Of a DNA stretch of 64,000 bases, positions 1 through 11,137 are shown piece by piece. Source of the stretch: Apostichopus japonicus (taxonomy: Eukaryota; Echinodermata; Holothuroidea; Aspidochirotida; Stichopodidae); assembly GCF_037975245.1 (NCBI RefSeq), contig NC_092580.1:17432001-17496000 (forward strand), in the 5' to 3' direction. The notes beneath the pieces were generated by a model that ran no database searches, had not been told where the DNA came from, and saw nothing but the letters and a program-made list of their open reading frames with translations. The position numbers and the translations under genes are program-made. Numbering within the stretch: the first letter of the stretch is position 1; every line of letters starts with the position of its first letter.

Positions 1-468
1 CTTGTTTCCCCCTTGATTGCTGGTTGATTTGTTTCCCTGTGTGTTTTGTTGTTTTTTGTTTGTGCTTTTTGCTTGCTTCCTGTTTGTCTTGTGGATTGCT
101 TGCTTGTGTTCTGGTTTGTTTGCATGTTCTTTGTTTTGTCTGTTTCGTGTATATGGTTGGTTCGATTGATTGGTGTTTTGTTTGCTTGCTTGTTGGTTGA
201 TTTGTTTCTTGTGGGTTTGTTTGATGGATTGCTGTTTGTCTTGTGGATTGCTTGCTTGGATGTACGTTTTTTTGCTTGTTCTTCATTTTTGTTTGTTTCT
301 TTGTGGATCATTCATTTGCTTTCTTGCTGGTTTGTTTGCTTGCTCGCTGCTTATTTGAATTCATGCTTGTTTGTTGATTTTGATCTTGCTGGTATGTTTG
401 CTTGCTTCCTGGCTTACTTCTCTTTCTTGTAAGCTTGCTTGATAGCTTGTTTTTTTTTTCTCTCATAG

Positions 469-1780
469 ATTTGCTTGAATGCTTGCTGGTTTGTTAGAGT
501 GATTCTACTGTTTGTTTTTAATTCTCGCTTGTTGTTTAATTTCAATCTTGTTGGTATGTTTGCTTGCTTGCGGGCTTACTTCTATTTCTTGTAAGCTAGT
601 TTATGCTTGTTTTTTTTTTCTCTCTCGTAGATTTGCTTGAATGCTTGCTGGTTGTTAGAGTGATTCCTTGCTGGTAAGTTTGCTTGCTTGCTGGCTTACT
701 TCTATTTCTTATAAGCTTGCTTGATTGCTTGTTTTTTTTTCTCGTAGTTTTGCTTGAATGCTTGCTGGCTGTTAGAGTGATTCCTTGCTGGTAAGTTTGC
801 TTGCTTGCTGGCTTACTTCTATTTCTTATCAGCTTGCTTGATAGCTTGTTTTTTTTTTCTCGTAGATTTGCTTGAATGCTTGCTGGTTGTTAGAGTGTGT
901 CCTTGCTGATAAGTTTGCTTGCTTGCTGGCTTACTTCTTTTTTTTGTAAGCTTGCTTGATTGCTTGTATTTTTTTCTCGTAGATTTGCTTGAATGCTTGC
1001 TGGCTGTTAGAGTGATTCCTTGCTGGTAAGTTTGCTTGCTTGCTGGCTTACTTCTTTTTTTTGTAAGCTTGCTTGATAGCTTGTTTTTTTTCTCTCGTAG
1101 ATTTGCTTGAATGCTTGCTGGTTGTTAGAGTGTGTCCTTGCTGATAAGTTTGCTTGCTTGCTGGCTTACTTCTTTTTTTTGTAAGCTTGCTTGATCGCTT
1201 GTTTTTTTTTCTCGTAGATTTGCTTGAATGCTTGCTGGTTGTTAGAGTGTGTCCTTGCTGATAAGTTTGCTTGCTTGCTGGCTTACTTTTTTTTTTTGTA
1301 AGCTTGCTTGATAGTTTTTTTTTTTTTCTCGTAGATTTGCTTGAATGCATACTGGTTGTTAGAGTGATTCCTTGCTGGTATGTTTGCTTGCTTGTTTGCT
1401 TGCTTGCTGGCTAACTTCTATTTCTTATAAGCTTGTTTGATAGCTTTTTTTTTTTCTCGTAGATTTGCTTGTATGCTTGCTGGTTGTTAGAGTGATTCCT
1501 TGCTGGTAAGTTTGCTTGCTTTGCTGGCTTACTTCTTTTTTTTGTAAGCTTGCTTGATCGCTTGTTTTTTTTTTCTCGTAGATTTGCTTGAATGCTTGCT
1601 GGCTGTTAGAGTGATTCCTTGCTGGTAAGTTTGCTTGCTTGCTGGCTTACTTCTTATTTTTTGTAAGCTTGCTTGATAGCTTGTTTTTTTTTTCTCGTAG
1701 ATTTGCTTGAATGCTTGTTTGTTTGCTGAAGTTATTCCTTGCTGGTATGTTTGCTTGCTTGCTGTTTTTTTTTTCTAGTT
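469..1780. repeat. 117-119 bp monomer array inside unit 1
   Basis: Monomers begin at 469, 631, 748, 866, 983, 1101, 1218, 1335, 1463, 1582 and 1701. Most are 117-119 bp; the first is longer (162) and one is 128. Each has the ordered pieces ATTTGCTTGAATGC, GTTAGAGTG, GGTAAGT (or GATAAGT), (TTGC)n, GGCTTACTTCT, an AAGCTT (HindIII) site and a T8-T12 tract ending CTCGTAG. A second run lies at 2107-2880. The same arrays recur in units 2-4 at the unit offset. Confidence 0.93.
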
Positions 1781-3127
1781 GGTTTGCTCGGATCCTCGAA
1801 TGTTTGCTCGTTTGTCTGCTGCTTTATTTGCTCTGTGGTTTGTTTGCTCGCTCGCTGATGTGTTGTTTTTTTTTGGCTCCCCACGGTTCCTTGCTTGTTT
1901 GCTCGTTTGTCGGTTTGTGTGTGTTATTGCTCTCTTATTTCCCCTTGATTGCTGGATGATTTGCTTCCCTGTGCGTTTTGTTGTTTGTTGGGTGTGTTTT
2001 TTTGTTTGTTTTTTTTTCTGCTTGTTTGTTTTTTTCTGCCTTTTTTTCTCTTTTCTCTTTACCTCTTTGGTATGTTTGCTTGCTTGTTTTCGTTTCTCTC
2101 TCTTAGAATTGCTTGAATGCTTGCTGGTTGTTAGAGTGTGTCCCTGCTGGTAAGTTTGTTTGCTTGCTTGCTGGCTTGCTTCTATTTCTTGTAAGCTTGC
2201 TTGACAGCTTGTTTTTTTTTTTCTCTCGTCGATTTGCTTGAATGCTTGCTGGTTTGTTAGAGTGATTTTACTGTTTGTTTTTAATTCTCGCTTGTTGTTT
2301 GATTTCAATCTTGTTGGTATGTTTGCTTGCTTGCGGGCTTACTTCTATTTCTTGCAAGCTAGCTTACGCTTGTTTTTTTTTTTCTCTCGTAGATTTGCTT
2401 GTATGCTTGCTGGTTGTTAGAGTGATTCCTTGCTGGTAAGTTTGCTTGCTTGCTGGCTTACTTCTATTTCTTATAAGCTTGTTTGATAGCTTTTTTTTCT
2501 TCTTTTTTTCCTCATAGATTTGCTTGAATGCTTGCTGGTTGTTAGAGTGATTCCTTGCTGGTAAGTTTGCTTGCTTGCTGGCTTACTTCTTTTTTTTGTA
2601 AGCTTGCTTGATAGCTTGTTTTTTTTTTCTCGTAGATTTGCTTGAATGCTTGCTGGCTGTTAGAGTGATACCTTGCTGGTAAGTTTGCTTGCTTGCTGGC
2701 TTACTTCTTTTTTTTGTAAGCTTGCTTGCTGCTTGTTTTTTTTCTCTCGTAGATTTGCTTGAATGCTTGCTGGTTTGTAAGAGTGATTCTGCTGTTTTTT
2801 TTTCAATTCTTGCTTGTGTGTTTGATTTCAATCTTGTTGGTATGTTTGCTTGCTTGCTGGCTTACTTCTATTTCTTTTAAGCCTGCTTGATAGGCTCTTT
2901 TTTCCCTCGTAGATATGCTTGCTTGTTGTTAGAGTGATTCTTGCTGATTCGTTTGTTTGTTGATTGCTCCATTTGCTCGCTGGTCTTTTCACTGGTTTGT
3001 TTGCTTGCTCGCTGATTTGTTTAAAGGTTTGCTTGTTTGTCTGTTTGTCAGTTTGTGTGCATGTTTGTTTGTTTGCTTGTTCCCCCATGATTGCTGGTTG
3101 ATTTGTTTCCCTGTGTGTTTTGTTGCT

Positions 3128-3409
3128 AATTCGTCCCTTGTTTCACGCACTGACGAATATACATATTATTTTATTGTTTTACGTAGTGACGAATGTTTTT
3201 AAAACATTTATATGGCCTTAAAAATTGTTCTACATCCTTTAAATTTGAAACGGCTATAAAATATCATTTGTTGTCTGTAACATAAAATTAGGATACTGCT
3301 TGAAAGGTATTATTTGTGATCAAACATTCAGTTGCAAAGCAGTGAATTGATTTGGATCGTGATAGATAACTTTCTAACATTCGTCAGTACGCGAAACAAG
3401 GGACAAATT
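3128..3409. mobile_element. Inverted-repeat (MITE-like) element, copy 1
   Basis: The ends form a near-perfect inverted repeat of about 26 bp (GTCCCTTGTTTC inward on the left, GAAACAAGGGAC on the right; 2 mismatches), flanked on both sides by AATT. The interior is about 220 bp, AT-rich and non-coding, unlike the T/G-rich host sequence. The terminal half-unit has the matching empty site at 33739-33744. Family unknown; AATT may be a 4-bp target duplication. Confidence 0.85.
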
Positions 3410-4325
3410 GTGTATGTTGTTTTGTTTTTATTGTTGTGTGTTCTTGTCTGCTTGCTCACTAGTATTTTCTTTTCTTGTGAGCTTGTTTTGTTATGTTGCA
3501 TGTTGGTATATTTGAATGCATGTTTGTTTAGTTGCTTGCTTGATGGATAGTTGCATTGTAGCTGGTGTCTATGTTTTTGCTGTTAGTTTGTCCGCTCGTT
3601 TGCTGGTTGTTTTGTTTTCTCGCTTGCTGAATAGTTTTGTAGTAGCTGTTGGATTGATTGCTGGTGAGTTTGTGTGTTTGGGCTTGCCTGCTGGTTTATG
3701 TTCTTTTCCTGTGGGCTTGTTTGCTTGTCGATTTGTTTGCTTGCTGGTATATTTTAACGCATGATGGTGTTTTGTGTTGGTTTGTTTGCTTGCTGGGTGG
3801 GTGAATAGGTTTGTGGTAGCCTAGCTGTGTGATTGATTGCTGGTGTCTTTGGTGTTCTTGTGTGTCTGCTAGTTTTTTGCTAGGTTTGTTTGGTTGTTAC
3901 TTGTTGGATTGATTTCTTGTGGGTTTGTTTGCTTGCTAACTGGTTGTGCTGCTTGCTTGATATTTTGCTCAATTTATCTCATTTATCTATCTATTAAATA
4001 TAGGCCATGTTAAATGAATCTACTGTCTCTAGCTAATGTAGGCTGATCTATGTAATGTATCGATGTAATACATGTATCTAATGTATCTCTCTAATGTATG
4101 TATCTAAATAATATATGTATCTAAAATAGTGTATGTACTGTATCTATGGTAATAGTGTAAATAGTTAATAGGATGATTAATAAATGCATGTATGTATATT
4201 TGATTAAGTAATGCATACATATAATATATACTAGTAAGTATGTAATGTATTGAATTAATGTATGTAACAGATGTTCTTATCTACCTAAAGAATCGATCTA
4301 TCTAATATATCTTTGTAATGTATCT

Positions 4326-4550
4326 ACCTAGGTCTGTAGGTTGTTCTGTATGTAGGTCTGTGGGTAGGTCTGTAGGTAGGTCAGTAGCTAGTTTTTTATT
4401 TTTATTTTATTTTTTTATTTTTTTGGATATAGGTAGGTCTGTATGTAGGTCAGTAGGTATGTCTGTAGGTACATCAGTATGTCAGTCATTAGGTAGGTCT
4501 GTGAGTTTGTCCGTGGGTAGGTCTGTAGGTAGGTCAGTAGCTATTTTTTA
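4326..4550. repeat. GTAG/GTCT tetranucleotide array
   Basis: Tandem GTAGGTCTGTAGGTCAGTAG-type sequence, interrupted by a T/A-rich run at 4390-4428. It resumes after the island at about 4905-5006. Equivalent arrays lie near 10555-10780, 16795-17020, 23029-23240 and 34690-34885. An open frame of Arg-Ser-Val-Gly repeats across it is a consequence of the 4-bp period (12 bp = 4 codons). Confidence 0.9.
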
Positions 4551-4581
4551 ATTTTTTAATTTTTTAAAATAGTTTTTACAT

Positions 4582-4905
4582 AGCCAGAGTGAACAATAGC
4601 CATGAAGATTGACATAACTTAAGAGCTAATATAGGCTGTAAGGCCCTATAATAGAAATCCACATGGGCCAATCAGTGGTTCACAGCAGCTTAGGAACTAC
4701 TGACGGGTGGGGGGGTTGGTGGCCCCCTCATCCCAGAAGCACACCCAAGCAGTGCCGTGGGAGGTGCGCACTATACATGACCTAAACTGAAAGCATCCGG
4801 AGATTCAGAACAGTTCGGGCATCCAGATTGCAAAAGAACACCTCTCGGTCAAGGATTGGGTGATCAGTGCCTAAAAAATACACCGCCCACTCCCCATACA
4901 GGAGT
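4582..4905. other. Non-repetitive island, unit 1
   Basis: A 324-bp stretch of higher complexity and higher GC than its surroundings, between two GTAG/GTCT arrays. It includes a G7 run, a TGGGCCAATCAGTGG segment and a CCGCCCACTCCCC segment. No long open frame, no inverted terminal repeats and no clear internal Pol III promoter. Origin unknown; it may be an old insertion or an RNA-gene relic. Confidence 0.7.
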
Positions 4906-7900
4906 CTGTAGGTACGCTGTTGGGTAGTTCAGTAGGTAGGTCTGTGGGTTGGTCTGTCAGTAGGTCTGTGGGTTGTTTGGTAGGTATGTCGGTAGGTTAT
5001 TAGGTACATAAATTTGAAAAGAATTATCAAGCATGTTTTGACCAAATATTGCAATAATTAAAACATTCATATATAGTTATATCAAATGTATACTTAATTG
5101 TGCATATATGAAATTGATATATGGGCATATATGAAATGGTTATATGGTATGTTGATGGTGCATGTTTATGGTGCATTATTGATGATAAATAAGTATATTT
5201 TGATCAAAGTTTCCAATTTTATTTATTAACGTCAACGTGCAGGCCCTATTTAATATAACTGCTATAAAAAAACAAATGTGTAAATGCAATAATAATTTTT
5301 ACTGTAAGAACTAGCATGTGACATAAAATGAAATAGACATACCAAATGTAATATACAATAGCATATAATATAAACATTCACATATACATAATTATGATTA
5401 GAGTTGATATCTGATTATTATGTATATAAAAATGGATATAAATATATACATATATATCTATATAGGTAGGTCTATATGTAGTTATGTCAATAGATATAGG
5501 TAAGTCAGTGTGTCTGTAGGTTGTTGGGTAGGTGAGGTATTCTATCTCATGTATATTCTATCTAATGCATATATATCTAGTGATCTATTCAACGCATGTG
5601 TCTATGTTTAATCTATCTAATACATGTAACAAATGTGCCAATTTCAGGTATGTAATATATTTATCTAACTTATCGACTAATGTTATGTATATCTAATGTT
5701 TCGTATGTAAACGGTTAGTGTATGCATGCAAATGTATTGCATGTATGCATCTATCTAATGTGCCTATCTATTGCATCTATGCAATGTATGTCTTATATTC
5801 TGTATCTATATGAATGTTTCTTTATCATGTATCTATAGAACTCTTTATTAATTATCTATATAAAATATGTATTTCATGTCTGAATGATGTGTTTCTACAT
5901 AATCTTCCAATCTAATGTATACATGTAATGTATCTATCTCATGTATGTCTCTTTGTCATGTATCTATACAATCTATGTATCTAATAGCTCAATCTAATAT
6001 GTAAATAACATAATGTAATGCATGTATGCTTGCTGGTTTGCCTGCTGGCTTCTTTATGGCTGGTTAGGCTTTTCTGGTTGATTTGTTTATTTGCTTGCTG
6101 TTGGTCAGAGTGATTGCTTGCTGGTTTGTTTGCTTGCTTGCTGATTTGTTCGTATTTATTGTGGGTTCCCTGGGTTCCTTGATGGTTTGCTCGTTTGTCG
6201 GTTTGTGTGCATGGTTGCTTGCTTGTTTCCCCCTTGATTGCTGGTTGATTTGTTTCCCTGTGTGTTTTGTTGTTTTTTGTTTGTGCTTTTTGCTTGCTTC
6301 CTGTTTGTCTTGTGGATTGCTTGCTTGTGTTCTGGTTTGTTTGCATGTTCTTTGTTTTGTCTGTTTCGTGTATATGGTTGGTTCGATTGATTGGTGTTTT
6401 GTTTGCTTGCTTGTTGGTTGATTTGTTTCTTGTGGGTTTGTTTGATGGATTGCTGTTTGTCTTGTGGATTGCTTGCTTGGATGTACGTTTTTTTGCTTGT
6501 TCTTCATTTTTGTTTGTTTCTTTGTGGATCATTCATTTGCTTTCTTGCTGGTTTGTTTGCTTGCTCGCTGCTTATTTGAATTCATGCTTGTTTGTTGATT
6601 TTGATCTTGCTGGTATGTTTGCTTGCTTCCTGGCTTACTTCTCTTTCTTGTAAGCTTGCTTGATAGCTTGTTTTTTTTTTCTCTCATAGATTTGCTTGAA
6701 TGCTTGCTGGTTTGTTAGAGTGATTCTACTGTTTGTTTTTAATTCTCGCTTGTTGTTTAATTTCAATCTTGTTGGTATGTTTGCTTGCTTGCGGGCTTAC
6801 TTCTATTTCTTGTAAGCTAGTTTATGCTTGTTTTTTTTTTCTCTCTCGTAGATTTGCTTGAATGCTTGCTGGTTGTTAGAGTGATTCCTTGCTGGTAAGT
6901 TTGCTTGCTTGCTGGCTTACTTCTATTTCTTATAAGCTTGCTTGATTGCTTGTATTTTTTTCTCGTAGATTTGCTTGAATGCTTGCTGGCTGTTAGAGTG
7001 ATTCCTTGCTGGTAAGTTTGCTTGCTTGCTGGCTTACTTCTATTTCTTATCAGCTTGCTTGATAGCTTGTTTTTTTTTTCTCGTAGATTTGCTTGAATGC
7101 TTGCTGGTTGTTAGAGTGTGTCCTTGCTGATAAGTTTGCTTGCTTGCTGGCTTACTTCTTTTTTTGTAAGCTTGCTTGATTGCTTGTATTTTTTTCTCGT
7201 AGATTTGCTTGAATGCTTGCTGGCTGTTAGAGTGATTCCTTGCTGGTAAGTTTGCTTGCTTGCTGGCTTACTTCTTTTTTTTGTAAGCTTGCTTGATAGC
7301 TTGTTTTTTTTCTCTCGTAGATTTGCTTGAATGCTTGCTGGTTGTTAGAGTGTGTCCTTGCTGATAAGTTTGCTTGCTTGCTGGCTTACTTCTTTTTTTT
7401 GTAAGCTTGCTTGATCGCTTGTTTTTTTTTCTCGTAGATTTGCTTGAATGCTTGCTGGTTGTTAGAGTGTGTCCTTGCTGATAAGTTTGCTTGCTTGCTG
7501 GCTTACTTTTTTTTTTGTAAGCTTGCTTGATAGTTTTTTTTTTTTTCTCGTAGATTTGCTTGAATGCATACTGGTTGTTAGAGTGATTCCTTGCTGGTAT
7601 GTTTGCTTGCTTGTTTGCTTGCTTGCTGGCTAACTTCTATTTCTTATAAGCTTGTTTGATAGCTTTTTTTTTTTCTCGTAGATTTGCTTGTATGCTTGCT
7701 GGTTGTTAGAGTGATTCCTTGCTGGTAAGTTTGCTTGCTTTGCTGGCTTACTTCTTTTTTTTGTAAGCTTGCTTGATCGCTTGTTTTTTTTTTCTCGTAG
7801 ATTTGCTTGAATGCTTGCTGGCTGTTAGAGTGATTCCTTGCTGGTAAGTTTGCTTGCTTGCTGGCTTACTTCTTATTTTTTGTAAGCTTGCTTGATAGCT

Positions 7901-9359
7901 TGTTTTTTTTTTTCTCGTAGATTTGCTTGAATGCTTGCTTGTTTGCTGAAGTTATTCCTTGCTGGTATGTTTGCTTGCTTGCTGTTTTTTTTTTCTAGTT
8001 TGTTTGCTCGGATCCTCGAATGTTTGCTCGTTTGTCTGCTGCTTTATTTGCTCTGTGGTTTGTTTGCTCGCTCGCTCGCTCGCTGATGTGTTGTTTTTTT
8101 TTGGCTCCCCACGGTTCCTTGCTTGTTTGCTCGTTTGTCGGTTTGTGTGTGTTATTGCTCTCTTATTTCCCCTTGATTGCTGGATGATTTGTTTCCCTGT
8201 GCGTTTTGTTGTTTGTTGGGTGTGTTTTTTTGTTTGTTTTTTTTTCTGCTTGTTTGTTTTTTTCTGCCTTTTTTTCTCTTTTCTCTTTACCTCTTTGGTA
8301 TGTTTGCTTGCTTGTTTTCGTTTCTCTCTCTTAGAATTGCTTGAATGCTTGCTGGTTGTTAGAGTGTGTCCCTGCTGGTAAGTTTGTTTGCTTGCTTGCT
8401 GGCTTGCTTCTATTTCTTGTAAGCTTGCTTGACAGCTTGTTTTTTTTTTTCTCTCGTCGATTTGCTTGAATGCTTGCTGGTTTGTTAGAGTGATTTTACT
8501 GTTTGTTTTTAATTCTCGCTTGTTGTTTGATTTCAATCTTGTTGGTATGTTTGCTTGCTTGCGGGCTTACTTCTATTTCTTGCAAGCTAGCTTACGCTTG
8601 TTTTTTTTTTTCTCTCGTAGATTTGCTTGTATGCTTGCTGGTTGTTAGAGTGATTCCTTGCTGGTAAGTTTGCTTGCTTGCTGGCTTACTTCTATTTCTT
8701 ATAAGCTTGTTTGATAGCTTTTTTTTCTTTTTTTTTTCCTCATAGATTTGCTTGAATGCTTGCTGGTTGTTAGAGTGATTCCTTGCTGGTAAGTTTGCTT
8801 GCTTGCTGGCTTACTTCTTTTTTTTGTAAGCTTGCTTGATAGCTTGTTTTTTTTTTTTTTCTCGTAGATTTGCTTGAATGCTTGCTGGCTGTTAGAGTGA
8901 TACCTTGCTGGTAAGTTTGCTTGCTTGCTGGCTTACTTCTTTTTTTTGTAAGCTTGCTTGCTGCTTGTTTTTTTTCTCTCGTAGATTTGCTTGAATGCTT
9001 GCTGGTTTGTAAGAGTGATTCTGCTGTTTTTTTTTCAATTCTTGCTTGTGTGTTTGATTTCAATCTTGTTGGTATGTTTGCTTGCTTGCTGGCTTACTTC
9101 TATTTCTTTTAAGCCTGCTTGATAGGCTCTTTTTTCCCTCGTAGATATGCTTGCTTGTTGTTAGAGTGATTCTTGCTGATTCGTTTGTTTGTTGATTGCT
9201 CCATTTGCTCGCTGGTCTTTTCACTGGTTTGTTTGCTTGCTCGCTGATTTGTTTAAAGGTTTGCTTGTTTGTCTGTTTGTCAGTTTGTGTGCATGTTTGT
9301 TTGTTTGCTTGTTCCCCCATGATTGCTGGTTGATTTGTTTCCCTGTGTGTTTTGTTGCT

Positions 9360-9635
9360 AATTCGTCCCTTGTTTCACGCACTGACGAATATACATATTA
9401 TTTTATTTTGTTTTACGTAGTGACGAATGTTTTTAAAACATTTATATGGCCTTAAAAATTGTTCTACATCCTTTAAATTTGAAACGGCTATAAAATATAA
9501 TTTGTTGTCTGTAACATAAAATTAGGATACTGCTTGAAAGGTATTATTTGTGATCAAACATTCAGTTGCAAAGCAGTGAATTGATTTGGATCGTGATAGA
9601 TAACATTCGTCAGTACGCGAAACAAGGGACAAATT
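9360..9635. mobile_element. Inverted-repeat (MITE-like) element, copy 2
   Basis: Same element and same host position as copy 1. It lacks 8 bp just before the right terminal repeat, consistent with slippage between two TAAC motifs. Confidence 0.85.
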
Positions 9636-10813
9636 GTGTATGTTGTTTTGTTTTTATTGTTGTGTGTTCTTGTCTGCTTGCTCACTAGTATTTTCTTTTC
9701 TTGTGAGCTTGTTTTGTTATGTTGCATGTTGGTATATTTGAATGCATGTTTGTTTAGTTGCTTGCTTGATGGATAGTTGCATTGTAGCTGGTGTCTATGT
9801 TTTTGCTGTTAGTTTGTCCGCTCGTTTGCTGGTTGTTTTGTTTTCTCGCTTGCTGAATAGTTTTGTAGTAGCTGTTGGATTGATTGCTGGTGAGTTTGTG
9901 TGTTTGGGCTTGCCTGCTGGTTTATGTTCTTTTCCTGTGGGCTTGTTTGCTTGTCGATTTGTTTGCTTGCTGGTATATTTTAACGCATGATGGTGTTTTG
10001 TGTTGGTTTGTTTGCTTGCTGGGTGGGTGGATAGGTTTGTGGTAGCCTAGCTGTGTGATTGATTGCTGGTGTCTTTGGTGTTCTTGTGTGTCTGCTAGTT
10101 TTTTGCTAGGTTTGTTTGGTTGTTACTTGTTGGATTGATTTCTTGTGGGTTTGTTTGCTTGCTAACTGGTTGTGCTGCTTGCTTGATATTTTGCTCAATT
10201 TATCTCATTTATCTATCTATTAAATATAGGCCATGTTAAATGAATCTACTGTCTCTAGCTAATGTAGGCTGATCTATGTAATGTATCGATGTAATACATG
10301 TATCTAATGTATCTCTCTAATGTATGTATCTAAATAATATATGTATCTAAAATAGTGTATGTACTGTATCTATGGTAATAGTGTAAATAGTTAATAGGAT
10401 GATTAATAAATGCATGTATGTATATTTGATTAAGTAATGCATACATATAATATATACTAGTAAGTATGTAATGTATTGAATTAATGTATGTAACAGATGT
10501 TCTTATCTACCTAAAGAATCGATCTATCTAATATATCTTTGTAATGTATCTACCTAGGTCTGTAGGTTGTTCTGTATGTAGGTCTGTGGGTAGGTCTGTA
10601 GGTAGGTCAGTAGCTAGTTTTTTATTTTTATTTTTATTTTATTTTTTTATTTTTTTGGATATAGGTAGGTCTGTATGTAGGTCAGTAGGTATGTCTGTAG
10701 GTACATCAGTATGTCAGTCATTAGGTAGGTCTGTGAGTTTGTCCGTGGGTAGGTCTGTAGGTAGGTCAGTAGCTATTTTTTAATTTTTTAATTTTTTAAA
10801 ATAGTTTTTACAT

Positions 10814-11137
10814 AGCCAGAGTGAACAATAGCCATGAAGATTGACATAACTTAAGAGCTAATATAGGCTGTAAGGCCCTATAATAGAAATCCACATGGGC
10901 CAATCAGTGGTTCACAGCAGCTTAGGAACTACTGACGGGTGGGGGGGTTGGTGGCCCCCTCATCCCAGAAGCACACCCAAGCAGTGCCGTGGGAGGTGCG
11001 CACTATACATGACCTAAACTGAAAGCATCCGGAGATTCAGAACAGTTCGGGCATCCAGATTGCAAAAGAACACCTCTCGGTCAAGGATTGGGTGATCAGT
11101 GCCTAAAAAATACACCGCCCACTCCCCATACAGGAGT
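10814..11137. other. Non-repetitive island, unit 2
   Basis: Same 324-bp island as in unit 1; I see no differences from it. Confidence 0.7.

Larger units (their letters stand above)
1..6221. repeat. Macrosatellite unit 1 (about 6.2 kb)
   Basis: First of four near-identical head-to-tail units; position 1 is in phase with 6222, 12456, 18693 and 24930. Layout: T/G-rich TTGC/TTGT zone about 1-3960, containing the 117-bp monomers (469-1780 and 2107-2880), a block with one BamHI site near 1790 and an inverted-repeat element at 3128-3409; ATCT/ATGT-like zone about 3960-4320; GTAG/GTCT array 4326-4550; non-repetitive island 4582-4905; second GTAG array to about 5006; AT-rich 5007-5540; ATCT/ATGT zone 5540-6020; T/G-rich zone resumes at about 6027. 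No supported gene. Confidence 0.95.

Noticed and set aside
46-432. Leu/Cys/Phe/Val-rich open frame on the + strand, repeated in each unit as if a membrane protein
   Set aside because: It is the direct translation of TTGC/TTGT/TTGG tetranucleotide sequence, with no start context, no splice or family support, and it recurs wherever the repeat does.
469-1780. CRISPR-like array of regularly spaced repeats
   Set aside because: The whole 117-bp unit is repeated, with no unique spacers, and the DNA is animal nuclear sequence.
4318-4551. Arg-Ser-Val-Gly repeat protein
   Set aside because: Translation of the GTAG/GTCT array; it repeats every four codons as expected from a 4-bp unit.
4582-4905. tRNA-derived SINE in the island
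   Set aside because: Loose resemblance to an A box (GGCCAATCAGTGG) and a B box (GTTCGGGCATCC), but they are too far apart, no cloverleaf can be drawn, and there is no 3' tail.
7952-8536. Lys/Gln/Ser/Thr-rich open frames on the - strand (up to about 205 codons)
   Set aside because: They are the complement of the same T/G-rich repeats. The strand has almost no T, so stop codons are rare. Composition is wholly explained by the repeat.
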